Source: Gemmatimonadaceae bacterium
GTDB taxonomy: Bacteria; Gemmatimonadota; Gemmatimonadetes; Gemmatimonadales; Gemmatimonadaceae
Assembly: GCA_036273715.1 (NCBI GenBank)
Contig: DASUHB010000031.1
Span: 44,196-108,195 of the forward strand
Reading direction: 5' to 3'
DNA: 64,000 bases
Positions 35,295 through 42,369 of this stretch are shown piece after piece (within the stretch, counting starts at the first letter, position 1; every line of letters begins with the position of its first letter). The notes under the pieces were generated by a model. The model was given only the letters and a program-made list of their open reading frames with translations. It was not told the origin of the DNA and searched no databases. The position numbers and the translations under genes were made by a program.

Positions 35295-36023
35295 CTAGCG
35301 AATGTGCCGTCCGCCGTCGACGATGAGCAGGTCACCAGTCACGTAGTCGGCCTCGATCAAGTACAGCATCGCCTGCGCGACATCGGTCGGAGACCCCAGA
35401 CGGCGCAACGGTGTGGACTGCTCGAGATGCGCCGCGTCGTCGGCGCTCCAGCTCTCGGGTAGCAACACGGCGCCCGGCGCGATCGCGTTCACGCGCACGC
35501 GCGGCGCGAGGATCCGCGCGAGCACGCGCGTCATGTGAATCACGCCGGCCTTCGAGATGCCGTGCGCGGCGTACGCAGGCCACGTCTCGATCCCCGCGAG
35601 ATCGGCGAGATTCACGATCACGCCGCCGCGATCCGCCATCGCGCGCGCCGCGGCACGGGCACAGAAAAACGGGGCACGCAGATTGAGCGCGAACGTGTCG
35701 TCCCAGTCGTCGGGCGTCAGCTCCTCGAGCGAGCGCCGCGCCATGATCGCGGCCGAGTTGATGAGGATGTCGAGAGAGCCGAATCGCTGAACGACTTGGG
35801 CAATGAGGCGGTCCGGCGCGTCCGCCTTACGCAGATCAGACGAGAACGCCGCCGCTTCGATGCCGCGCGCGGCCAGCTCCTCGACCAGCGACGCGGCATC
35901 CTCCGGCGACTCGTGGTGATGGATGGCCAGGCGCGCGCCGCGATCGGCAAGGGCGAGAGCGAGCGCGCGACCCACTCGTCGCGCACCGCCGGTGACCAGC
36001 GCGACGCGTCCGTTCGGATCCAT
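35295..36023 (-). CDS. SDR-family oxidoreductase (pteridine-reductase-like)
   Basis: A classical short-chain dehydrogenase of 242 residues. It has the NADP loop TGGARRVGRAL, LINSAAIM, and the C-terminal GDLLIVDGGRHIR. TGGARRVG resembles pteridine reductases (FolM/PTR1) and related sugar SDRs. In the active-site motif, the residue four before the catalytic Lys is His (HGISK) where most SDRs have Tyr; a Tyr lies three residues earlier. It starts immediately before the peroxiredoxin stop, with no spacer, so it belongs to the same operon. Confidence 0.88.
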   Translation of the reverse strand: MDPNGRVALVTGGARRVGRALALALADRGARLAIHHHESPEDAASLVEELAARGIEAAAFSSDLRKADAPDRLIAQVVQRFGSLDILINSAAIMARRSLEELTPDDWDDTFALNLRAPFFCARAAARAMADRGGVIVNLADLAGIETWPAYAAHGISKAGVIHMTRVLARILAPRVRVNAIAPGAVLLPESWSADDAAHLEQSTPLRRLGSPTDVAQAMLYLIEADYVTGDLLIVDGGRHIR

Positions 36024-36470
36024 TCAACGCTCCAGCGCGGCGATCACGTCGCCCGGCGCGGGCGCGCCCCGAGCGGCAAACGCGATGCGTCCGTCGCGGC
36101 CAATGCCGTACACGGTGCGCTGAATGAGCCGGCCATCGGGTTTGAGGGCGCCGTACGCCCGGGCGATCTCGCGCGTCGGGTCGCTCAGCAACGGGAAGTT
36201 GAACATCATCTTGGCCGCGTAGCGCGCGTGCGCGTCCACGCTGGCGGGATTCACGCCTAACGGTTGGATACCGGCCTTGTGGAATGCGTTCAACTCATCG
36301 CGCACGGCGGAGAGTTGTTTGTTTCAGCCAGGGGTGTTGTTGCCCGGGTAGAACACGAGCACCACCGCCTGCGCGGCGATGAGCCGCGCCAGCGTGTACG
36401 TTTTCCCGTCGCTGGCCGGCGCCTCGAAGGGCGGCGCCGCATCGCCGACGGCGAGGAGCGCGGTGCTCAT
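36024..36470 (-). CDS. Peroxiredoxin (BCP type) with probable selenocysteine at the peroxidatic site
   Basis: The protein is a thioredoxin-fold peroxidase of 148 residues when TGA is read through. The N-terminal half reads VGDAAPPFEAPASDGKTYTL and VVLVFYPGNNTPG, the invariant TPGC motif of BCP peroxiredoxins, and the codon at the Cys position (codon 49, 36324-36326) is TGA. In frame it continues NKQLSAVRDELNAF, then GVNPASVDAHARYAAKM and FPLLSDPTREIARAYG, all family sequence. No other Cys occurs in the protein, so only Sec would give an active site. A stem-loop starts 6 nt after the UGA. The ATG at 36470 overlaps the PHP gene stop, and the SDR follows directly. Not a frameshift: both halves share one frame. 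Confidence 0.87.
36291..36326 (-). promoter_or_regulatory. Candidate bacterial SECIS element after the in-frame UGA
   Basis: On the minus strand, after UGA and six nucleotides, CAACUC (36317-36312) pairs with GAGUUG (36296-36291). Inside, U-A, C-G and CGC/GCG pairs extend the stem with two single-base bulges to an apical loop CGU, whose G and U are 19-20 nt after the UGA. This matches the known bacterial layout of an apical G/U loop about 16-37 nt downstream, within the coding sequence, for SelB binding. I have not folded it computationally. Confidence 0.7.
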
Positions 36471-37339
36471 GCGACGTTCGCCGCCGAGGCACGCAAGCGG
36501 TCATCCTGCCGCACGAGCCACATCTCGGGCACGCGCATGACGCCGATCAGACGCGGCCCCGCCTTGGCGCCGTGCCAATCCGAGCCGCCGCTGGGCAGCA
36601 ATCCCAGGTGCTCGGTGAGCGCGCTGAGGCGGGCGATGTCTTCGCTGGAATGACCCGGGTGCAGCACCTCGACTCCGTCGAGGCCGTCGCCGCGCAACGC
36701 TTCGAGGCGGGCGCGCGTGCCGCTTGGACCGGGGTGCGCCAGGACGGCGAGGCCGCCCGCGTCGTGCACGATGCCGATCGCTTCGCCTAACGTGAGCCGA
36801 TATTTGGGCACGAACGCCGGACGCCCGTTGCCGAGCAACCGGTCGAAGGCGTCGCGGAGATCTTTGGCCCAACCGCCGGCGACGAGCGCGCGCGCCACGT
36901 GCGGCCGGCCGATCGCGGCGTCGCCGGCCTCGGCGAGCACGGCATCCACCGTCACGGGGATGCCTAACGCACGGAGGCGTTCCACGATGCGTCCGGCCCG
37001 CGCGCGCCGGGATTCGCGGAACACGGCGAGGTGCCGCTCGATCGCCTCGAGGCGCGTCAGGTGCAGGCCCAGCAGGTGCGCTTCCCCGTCGGCGTCGATG
37101 GCGCTCAGCTCGACGCCGGTCACGATGCGCACGCCAAGCCGGGCGCCGGCCTCACGCGCCGACGCGATGCCTCCCACGCTGTCGTGGTCGGTGAGCGCAA
37201 TGGCCGCGAGATGGGCCGCGGCCGCCGCGCCGACCACGGCCTCAGGCGAGAGCGAGCCATCCGACGCCGTCGAATGCATGTGCAGATCCACACACCGGAC
37301 GCCCGTGCCGGCGCCCGGTGCGATCGGCGTTCCGGTCAC
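36467..37339 (-). CDS. PHP-domain phosphoesterase (3',5'-nucleoside bisphosphate phosphatase-like)
   Basis: The 290-residue protein has the PHP metal motifs in order: VDLHMHSTASDGSLSP near residue 17, LTDHDSV near 50, GVELSAID near 80, RPHVARALV near 145, VLAHPGPSG near 200, and GSDWHGAK near 255. Length and order fit the TrpH/RnaAM group that removes 3'-phosphates from nucleoside bisphosphates or trims RNA 5' ends. ATGA overlaps at both ends couple it to a small upstream gene and to the peroxiredoxin. Confidence 0.92.
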   Translation of the reverse strand: MTGTPIAPGAGTGVRCVDLHMHSTASDGSLSPEAVVGAAAAAHLAAIALTDHDSVGGIASAREAGARLGVRIVTGVELSAIDADGEAHLLGLHLTRLEAIERHLAVFRESRRARAGRIVERLRALGIPVTVDAVLAEAGDAAIGRPHVARALVAGGWAKDLRDAFDRLLGNGRPAFVPKYRLTLGEAIGIVHDAGGLAVLAHPGPSGTRARLEALRGDGLDGVEVLHPGHSSEDIARLSALTEHLGLLPSGGSDWHGAKAGPRLIGVMRVPEMWLVRQDDRLRASAANVA

Positions 37340-37602
37340 CGGCGGTACCCCGCCTCCGGCGACGTGGCGCTCTCCTGCGAGTGCGCGAAGAGTCGCGCCA
37401 GATCTGCGTCCGACAGCTCGGCCAACGAGCTGTCTCGCGACCGGGCGCCCTGCGGCGAGTAGCGCACCGTGCGCACGCGTCGCTCGGCCCCGTCGCCGGT
37501 GATGAACAGGAGCGCAAATTCATCTCGGTCATACTGCGTGACGCGCCCCGAGGGCATCACGTCCCAGCGCGCGCCGTCGATCGTGATTGTGCGAATGGGC
37601 AT
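37336..37602 (-). CDS. Small conserved hypothetical protein
   Basis: This 88-residue protein starts MPIRTITIDGARWDVMPSG and is mostly beta-strand by pattern in the first half, then a short helix (SLAELSDADLARLFAHSQ) near residue 60. No known family was recognised. Its stop overlaps the start of the PHP gene as ATGA, which supports expression. It has no Cys and no membrane segment. Confidence 0.65.
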   Translation of the reverse strand: MPIRTITIDGARWDVMPSGRVTQYDRDEFALLFITGDGAERRVRTVRYSPQGARSRDSSLAELSDADLARLFAHSQESATSPEAGYRR

Positions 37603-37605
37603 CGG

Positions 37606-37848
37606 TTAGTCCACGTCCACTTCTTCGTAGATGCGCACGGCTTCGGCCGGCTGCTCCGACGCGTCGGCGAGCGCCTGGGCAAGCGTTTTCGGATCGTCCG
37701 CCTCGATGAACTCGACGAACGCGCCGGTGAGATCGCTTTCCTCGAACACCCAGAACTTGCAGCCCGCGCCGACGAAATATTTTTGCCGGCTCTTCAGCTT
37801 CTGCAAGAACTTCTTTCGATCGGCGAGAGGAACGATCGAACGCCGCAT
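37606..37848 (-). CDS. Small hypothetical protein
   Basis: About 80 residues, MRRSIVPLADRKKFLQKL then KYFVGAGCKFWVFEESD and an acidic C-terminus ending EEVDVD. The pattern of strands suggests a small alpha/beta fold of the ferredoxin-like type, but I do not recognise it. An in-frame GTG at 37866 would add six residues. It lies between the E2 gene and the next small gene in the same operon direction. Confidence 0.65.
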   Translation of the reverse strand: MRRSIVPLADRKKFLQKLKSRQKYFVGAGCKFWVFEESDLTGAFVEFIEADDPKTLAQALADASEQPAEAVRIYEEVDVD

Positions 37849-37868
37849 GGTGAGCGCTCTGGCCACGG

Positions 37869-39233
37869 TCAGAATCCCGACTCGGGATACGTTTCGATGG
37901 TTTTCTTGACGTGCGCCAGGAACTGATCGGCAATGGCGCCGTCGATGATGCGGTGGTCGAACGAGATCGAGAAGTACGAACAGGTGCGAATCGCAATCAC
38001 GTCTTCACCGTCCGGGCCGGTCATCACCTTCGGCCGCTTCTCGATCGTGCCGACACCGAGGATCGCGACCTGCGGCTGATTGATGATCGGCGTGCCCATG
38101 AGGGACCCAAACACGCCGGGATTCGTGATCGTGAACGTCCCGCCCTGCACCTCTTCCGGATTCAGCTTCTTGGCGCGCGCGCGTCCGGCAAGATCGTTGA
38201 GCGTGCGCGTGATGCCGGTGATCGAAAGGTCGTCCGCGTGCTTGATGACGGGCACGATGAGCCCCCAGTCGAGCGCGACGGCGACGCCGATGTTCACTTG
38301 CTTGCGGTAGATGATCGTGTCGTTGGCGACAGAGGCGTTCATCACCGGGAAGGCTTTGATGCCATCGACGACGGCTTTGATGATGAACGGCAGATACGTG
38401 AGCTTCTGACCGGTTGCGGCCTCGAAGTTCGCGCGGTGCTTGGCCCGCAAGCGCGCGACGCGCGTGAAGTCGATCTCCATGAACGACGTCACGTGGGCGG
38501 CGGTGCGGCGCGACAGGGCCATGTGCTCGCTGATGAGCGCGCGCATCTTGGACATGGGCTCGACGACATCGCCGGCTTCGGCGGTGGGTGTGGGCCACAT
38601 GGTGCCTAACGACGCGGCGGCGGCCTGGCGCGGCGCGATCGGTGCGCTCGGGGCCGACGGTGCGGCGGGACGCGGCGCGGCGCCGCCCGCATCCAGGTAT
38701 TGCATGATGTCCTTCTTCGTCACGCGGCCGGCGATGCCCGAGCCTCGCATGCCGGTGAGCTCGATGCCGTGCTCCGCGGCGATCTTGCGCACGAGCGGCG
38801 ATGACTTGGTGCGCAGACGGTCCTCGAAGGAATTGCCGCCGCCGTTGCCAGCGTGCACCGGAACGCTTGGGGTCGCCGCAGACGGATGAGACAACTCGGC
38901 TGCCGCAGGCGTAGATTCGACAGCGGGGGGGGGCCCCGCGGCCGCACCCGCACCAGCCGATGGCGCCGCACCCGCGCCAACCAACGCCCCCTTCTCCGTC
39001 TCCAGACGCGCCACCACCGTCTGCACCGGAACCGTCTGACCCTCCTGCACCAAGATCTCCGCCAACACCCCCGCCGATGGCGCCGGAATCTCCGCGTCCA
39101 CCTTGTCGGTCGAGATCTCGAAGATCGGCTCGTCGCGCTTCACCTCGTCGCCCACCTTCTTCAACCACTTCGAAAGCGTTCCCTCCGCGATCGACTCGCC
39201 CATCTGCGGCATGATCACATCGATGCGTGACAC
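37869..39233 (-). CDS. Dihydrolipoamide acyltransferase (E2) of a 2-oxoacid dehydrogenase
   Basis: This 454-residue E2 has an N-terminal lipoyl domain with the lipoylated Lys at residue 44 (EISTDKVDAEIP), a Pro/Ala-rich linker, an E3/E1-binding domain (SSPLVRKIAAEHGIEL through GRVTKKDIMQYL, about 140-180), another linker, and the catalytic domain ending with the SFDHRIIDGA active-site His/Asp. The genes upstream encode E1alpha and E1beta, so the complex is probably branched-chain 2-oxoacid or pyruvate dehydrogenase. A run of nine Gs (38925-38933) in the first linker is a potential slippage site; the frame is open as given. Confidence 0.94.
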   Translation of the reverse strand: MSRIDVIMPQMGESIAEGTLSKWLKKVGDEVKRDEPIFEISTDKVDAEIPAPSAGVLAEILVQEGQTVPVQTVVARLETEKGALVGAGAAPSAGAGAAAGPPPAVESTPAAAELSHPSAATPSVPVHAGNGGGNSFEDRLRTKSSPLVRKIAAEHGIELTGMRGSGIAGRVTKKDIMQYLDAGGAAPRPAAPSAPSAPIAPRQAAAASLGTMWPTPTAEAGDVVEPMSKMRALISEHMALSRRTAAHVTSFMEIDFTRVARLRAKHRANFEAATGQKLTYLPFIIKAVVDGIKAFPVMNASVANDTIIYRKQVNIGVAVALDWGLIVPVIKHADDLSITGITRTLNDLAGRARAKKLNPEEVQGGTFTITNPGVFGSLMGTPIINQPQVAILGVGTIEKRPKVMTGPDGEDVIAIRTCSYFSISFDHRIIDGAIADQFLAHVKKTIETYPESGF

Positions 39234-39237
39234 TGGC

Positions 39238-39522
39238 TCAGCTCCTCTTCGATTGTTTCAATCCCGTCCGAACGGCGCCGCCTGGGCGACGCCGAATACG
39301 CCACTGGACCAGGACCATCATCACGATTGCGCCGACGATGCCGCCGCCCAGAAAAAACGTGAACGTGTTGCACGACGGCAGGTCCGTCCCCGCTTTGCAC
39401 CCCGTCACGGTATCGACGATCTGCGCCAACCCGACGCCAATCATCCCACCGCCAAAAAAGCTTCCCGGCAACAACAGACATCCGATCGCCAGGCGCGGCG
39501 GTCCCGTGCGCTCCCGACCCAC
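39238..39522 (-). CDS. Small membrane protein in the dehydrogenase operon
   Basis: The 94-residue product has two hydrophobic segments, IGCLLLPGSFFGGGMIGVG near 13-31 and FFLGGGIVGAIVMMVLVQ near 55-73, with a loop bearing two Cys (TGCKAGTDLPSCN), then a basic tail. Function unknown. It lies between E1beta (1 nt from its stop) and E2 (start 4 nt after), so it is cotranscribed with the dehydrogenase. Confidence 0.7.
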   Translation of the reverse strand: MGRERTGPPRLAIGCLLLPGSFFGGGMIGVGLAQIVDTVTGCKAGTDLPSCNTFTFFLGGGIVGAIVMMVLVQWRIRRRPGGAVRTGLKQSKRS

Positions 39523-39523
39523 C

Positions 39524-40501
39524 TCAGTATGCCGCGAGTTGACGCGCCACCGTCACGATGTCCGACGTCTGTGGCAGCACAAAATCCTCGAGCGGCGGTG
39601 AATACGGCAGCGGCACGTCCGCCGCGGTCACGCGAAGAATCGGTGCATCCAGCCACGCGAACGCGCGCTCGGTAATCCGCGCCGTCACTTCACCCGCGAC
39701 GCCCCCGGTGCGCGTATCCTCGTGCACGATCATCACGCGATTCGTTTTCTTCACCGTCGCCATGATCGCTTCGTCATCCATCGGCAACAGCGAACGCAGA
39801 TCGAGCACGTCCACCGACAACCCATCTTCCTTTTCCAACTGTTCGGCTGCCTCGAGCGCTTTCCAGACCGTAGCCGCGTACGTGATGATCGACAGATCCC
39901 TTCCCTCGCGCGCCAGGCGCGCCTTGCCGATCGGCACCACGTGGTCGCCGTTAGGCAGCTCCTCCTTGATTCGGCGGTACAGATACTTGTGCTCGAAGTA
40001 CAGCACCGGGTCGTCGTCGCGAATCGCCGCCTTGAGCAGCCCGTACGCGTCGCTCGCCGTGGACGGATACACGATCTTGAGACCCGGCGTGTGCAGGAAC
40101 GCCGCCTCGGGATTCTGCGAATGGAACGGCCCGCCGCGCACGTATCCGCCGCTCGGACCGCGGACGACGATCGGACACGGCAGGAAGGCGCGATAGCGCG
40201 CGGTCGCCACGTAGTTGGTGAGCATGTCGTACGCGCACGAGATGAAGTCGATGAACTGCATCTCGCACACCGGGCGCATGCCCATGTGCGCGGCTCCCGC
40301 CGCGGCGCCGACGATGGCCGCTTCGGAAATCGGCGTGTCGATCACCCGCGACTCGCCGTACTTCGCGAGCAGCCCATCCGTCACCTTGAACGCGCCGCCG
40401 TAGGCGCCGATGTCTTCGCCTAACACAAAGACGTTCGGGTCGCGGTCCATTTCCTCGAACAGCGCCTGGCGGATCGCTTCGAGATACGTCGTCTCAGCCA
40501 T
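39524..40501 (-). CDS. 2-oxoacid dehydrogenase E1 component, beta subunit
   Basis: E1beta pairs with E1alpha to decarboxylate 2-oxoacids using thiamine diphosphate. The 325-residue product has FVLGEDIGAYGGAFKVTDGL, the ThDP-binding Glu region ISEAAIVGAAAGAA, and the C-terminal transketolase segment with RRIHEDTRTGG-type sequence (here MIVHEDTRTGGVAGEV). Its start overlaps E1alpha by 8 nt, so translation is coupled. Confidence 0.94.
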   Translation of the reverse strand: MAETTYLEAIRQALFEEMDRDPNVFVLGEDIGAYGGAFKVTDGLLAKYGESRVIDTPISEAAIVGAAAGAAHMGMRPVCEMQFIDFISCAYDMLTNYVATARYRAFLPCPIVVRGPSGGYVRGGPFHSQNPEAAFLHTPGLKIVYPSTASDAYGLLKAAIRDDDPVLYFEHKYLYRRIKEELPNGDHVVPIGKARLAREGRDLSIITYAATVWKALEAAEQLEKEDGLSVDVLDLRSLLPMDDEAIMATVKKTNRVMIVHEDTRTGGVAGEVTARITERAFAWLDAPILRVTAADVPLPYSPPLEDFVLPQTSDIVTVARQLAAY

Positions 40502-41642
40502 TGAAGGTCCCCCAGGCAGCCGGCCGTTCGTTCGCCGTCACGGCACTCGACACACCCTGCCGGTACCACGGCGCCTCGGCCGACGGCGGATTCGCGTATA
40601 CCCCGACGAGCGCGTCACTCGGTTCGGGCATCGGCGACTGCTCGGCCAGGTCGGTGGCGGTGTCGATCTCGCGCTGCACGCGCGCGTCGATCTCCGTCAG
40701 CTCGCCGGCCGAGAGGCCCTCCGCACTCTCCAAGTACGCGACGTACCGGTCCACCGGATCGTTCGTCGACGCCCACCGCGCGATCTCCCCCTCGGGGACG
40801 TACGATTGGTTGTCGTGCTCCGCGTGTCCTTTGCGGCGATACGTGAGCAGTTCGATCAACGTCACACCCTCGCCGCGACGCGCACGGTCGACGGCGCGCT
40901 TGGTCACATCGTAGGTGGCCAGCACGTCGTTGCCATCCGCCTGCTCGCCCGGAATGCCGTACGCAAGCGCCTTGTCCTTGAACTCCGCCGCCGCCGTTTG
41001 CTTGGACGTCGGCGTCGAGTACGCGTAGCCGTTGTTCTCCACGACCACGACTAACGGACACCGTTGGACCGCGGCGAAATTGATGCCTTCGTGGAACGCG
41101 CCGGTGGACGTCGCCCCATCGCCGATGTACACGAGACCCACACGATCCTGTCCTCGCATCTTGAAGCTCAGTGTGACGCCGGCCATGACCGGCACCATGT
41201 CGCCCAGGTGCGAGATCTGGCCGATGAACCCGCGCTCGAGATCGCCGAAGTGGATGTTGAGCTCGCGGCCGCGCGTGGGCGAGTCGCCCTTGGCCATGTA
41301 CTGTCGGATGATCTCGAGCGGCTGCGCGCCCTGCACCAGCATCGACCCGAGATTCCGGATGAGCGGCGAGAGGAAATCGCCCTTCGAGCGGTCGAGCGCG
41401 TAGGCGCTGCCCACGGCGTCCGCTTCCTGGCCTAACGAGCGGAACAGGCCGCCGATCACCTTGGTCTGCCGGTACAGATTCACCAGCCGCTCCTCGAGCG
41501 ACCGCGTGAGGCGCATATAGTAGTAGAGCTCCAGCTTCTGCGCCCGGTCGAGTGCGGCCGACGGGGCCTGGGCCGCAGGGGTCACGGCGGTCGCGCGCGA
41601 TCGGGCCGCGCTCCGCCCGCGCGACGAGGTGCGCGACGCCAT
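40494..41642 (-). CDS. 2-oxoacid dehydrogenase E1 component, alpha subunit
   Basis: This 382-residue ThDP enzyme subunit has the cofactor motif GDGATSTGAFHEGINFA near residue 185, followed by ENNGYAYSTPTSKQ and RGEGVTLIELLTYRRKGHAEHD. The split alpha/beta form fits branched-chain 2-oxoacid dehydrogenase or the Gram-positive-type pyruvate dehydrogenase. The N-terminus is an Ala/Arg-rich extension of about 30 residues. Order in the operon is E1alpha, E1beta, small membrane protein, E2; E3 is not in the window. Confidence 0.94.
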   Translation of the reverse strand: MASRTSSRGRSAARSRATAVTPAAQAPSAALDRAQKLELYYYMRLTRSLEERLVNLYRQTKVIGGLFRSLGQEADAVGSAYALDRSKGDFLSPLIRNLGSMLVQGAQPLEIIRQYMAKGDSPTRGRELNIHFGDLERGFIGQISHLGDMVPVMAGVTLSFKMRGQDRVGLVYIGDGATSTGAFHEGINFAAVQRCPLVVVVENNGYAYSTPTSKQTAAAEFKDKALAYGIPGEQADGNDVLATYDVTKRAVDRARRGEGVTLIELLTYRRKGHAEHDNQSYVPEGEIARWASTNDPVDRYVAYLESAEGLSAGELTEIDARVQREIDTATDLAEQSPMPEPSDALVGVYANPPSAEAPWYRQGVSSAVTANERPAAWGTFNG

Positions 41643-41935
41643 CAGTACGCCGCCTCGAGCCGGTGCGCGGGATCGGCGCTCCGGTGCACCTTCACGAAGT
41701 ACCGTTTGACGTTGCGGTCGAGCCGGCTCTCGCCCGGCTGGTCCGTCTCGGCGTCGATGAACGTGTAGTGGCCGCCTTCCGGTTTGACCTTGAGCGTCAT
41801 CGTGCCTAACGCACCGGTGTACGACCGCGCGCGCTCCTGCACCGAACCCCGCGTCAGGCCCAACCGGGGGAAGTACTCATCAGCCAGGGCGAGCACGTCG
41901 GCCGGCGGAATGTGCGTCCGATGAAAATGGCGCAT
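41642..41935 (-). CDS. Small hypothetical protein next to E1alpha
   Basis: A 97-residue basic protein, starting MRHFHRTHIPPADVLALADEYF, with a predicted beta-rich middle (TLKVKPEGGHYTFID). I recognise no family. Its stop overlaps the E1alpha start by one nucleotide (TGATG), suggesting coupled translation. It follows the lipoprotein gene by 5 nt. Confidence 0.65.
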   Translation of the reverse strand: MRHFHRTHIPPADVLALADEYFPRLGLTRGSVQERARSYTGALGTMTLKVKPEGGHYTFIDAETDQPGESRLDRNVKRYFVKVHRSADPAHRLEAAY

Positions 41936-41940
41936 GGCGA

Positions 41941-42369
41941 TCAGGGAATCTTCGAAGTGTCGGCGTCGACTTCCTGCATCCAGTCCGCCTGCTCGAGCGG
42001 ATGCACGGAGTCGCGGCGGAATCGCAGGCCCATTGCCCAGTCCCCCGACGTCAGAAAGTTCAAGCGCTCGGCGTAGTAGGTCCCCACTTCAGGACCGGCC
42101 GTGAAGCTGTCCCACGTCTTCACGCCGTCACGGTTCTCGGCGTACAGAATGCCCTCGCCGCCTTGAATCGGTTGGTTCGTTTCCTTGTCGCGTACGACGA
42201 CCTTGTAGCGAACCTTCTCCCTCGCCATTGGCGGAATCGGATCGCTCGAGATCACGAACGCATAGTGCTGCGTGAATGCGCGATAGTCCGTGGGCCGCTG
42301 CGTTGGACCGCACGCGGCGACGGCCGCTGCGGCAACCGCGCCCGCGAACACCGCCGCCAGACGCTTCAC
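41941..42369 (-). CDS. Small predicted lipoprotein
   Basis: The 142-residue product begins VKRLAAVFAGAVAAAAVAAC, a lipoprotein signal peptide with Cys at residue 20. The rest is a single immunoglobulin-like or FixH-like beta module: KVRYKVVVRDKETNQPIQGG followed by EGILYAENRDGVKTWDSF and VGTYYAERL. No metal motif is visible. The GTG overlaps the inositol-phosphate-synthase stop (GTGA). Sequence upstream in the same frame overlaps that gene and was excluded. Confidence 0.75.
   Translation of the reverse strand: MKRLAAVFAGAVAAAAVAACGPTQRPTDYRAFTQHYAFVISSDPIPPMAREKVRYKVVVRDKETNQPIQGGEGILYAENRDGVKTWDSFTAGPEVGTYYAERLNFLTSGDWAMGLRFRRDSVHPLEQADWMQEVDADTSKIP

Noticed and set aside
36024..36305. Peroxiredoxin as a simple C-terminal gene fragment or pseudogene
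   Set aside because: The N-terminal half is intact in the same frame directly upstream, the stop is at the catalytic codon, and a SECIS-like hairpin follows.
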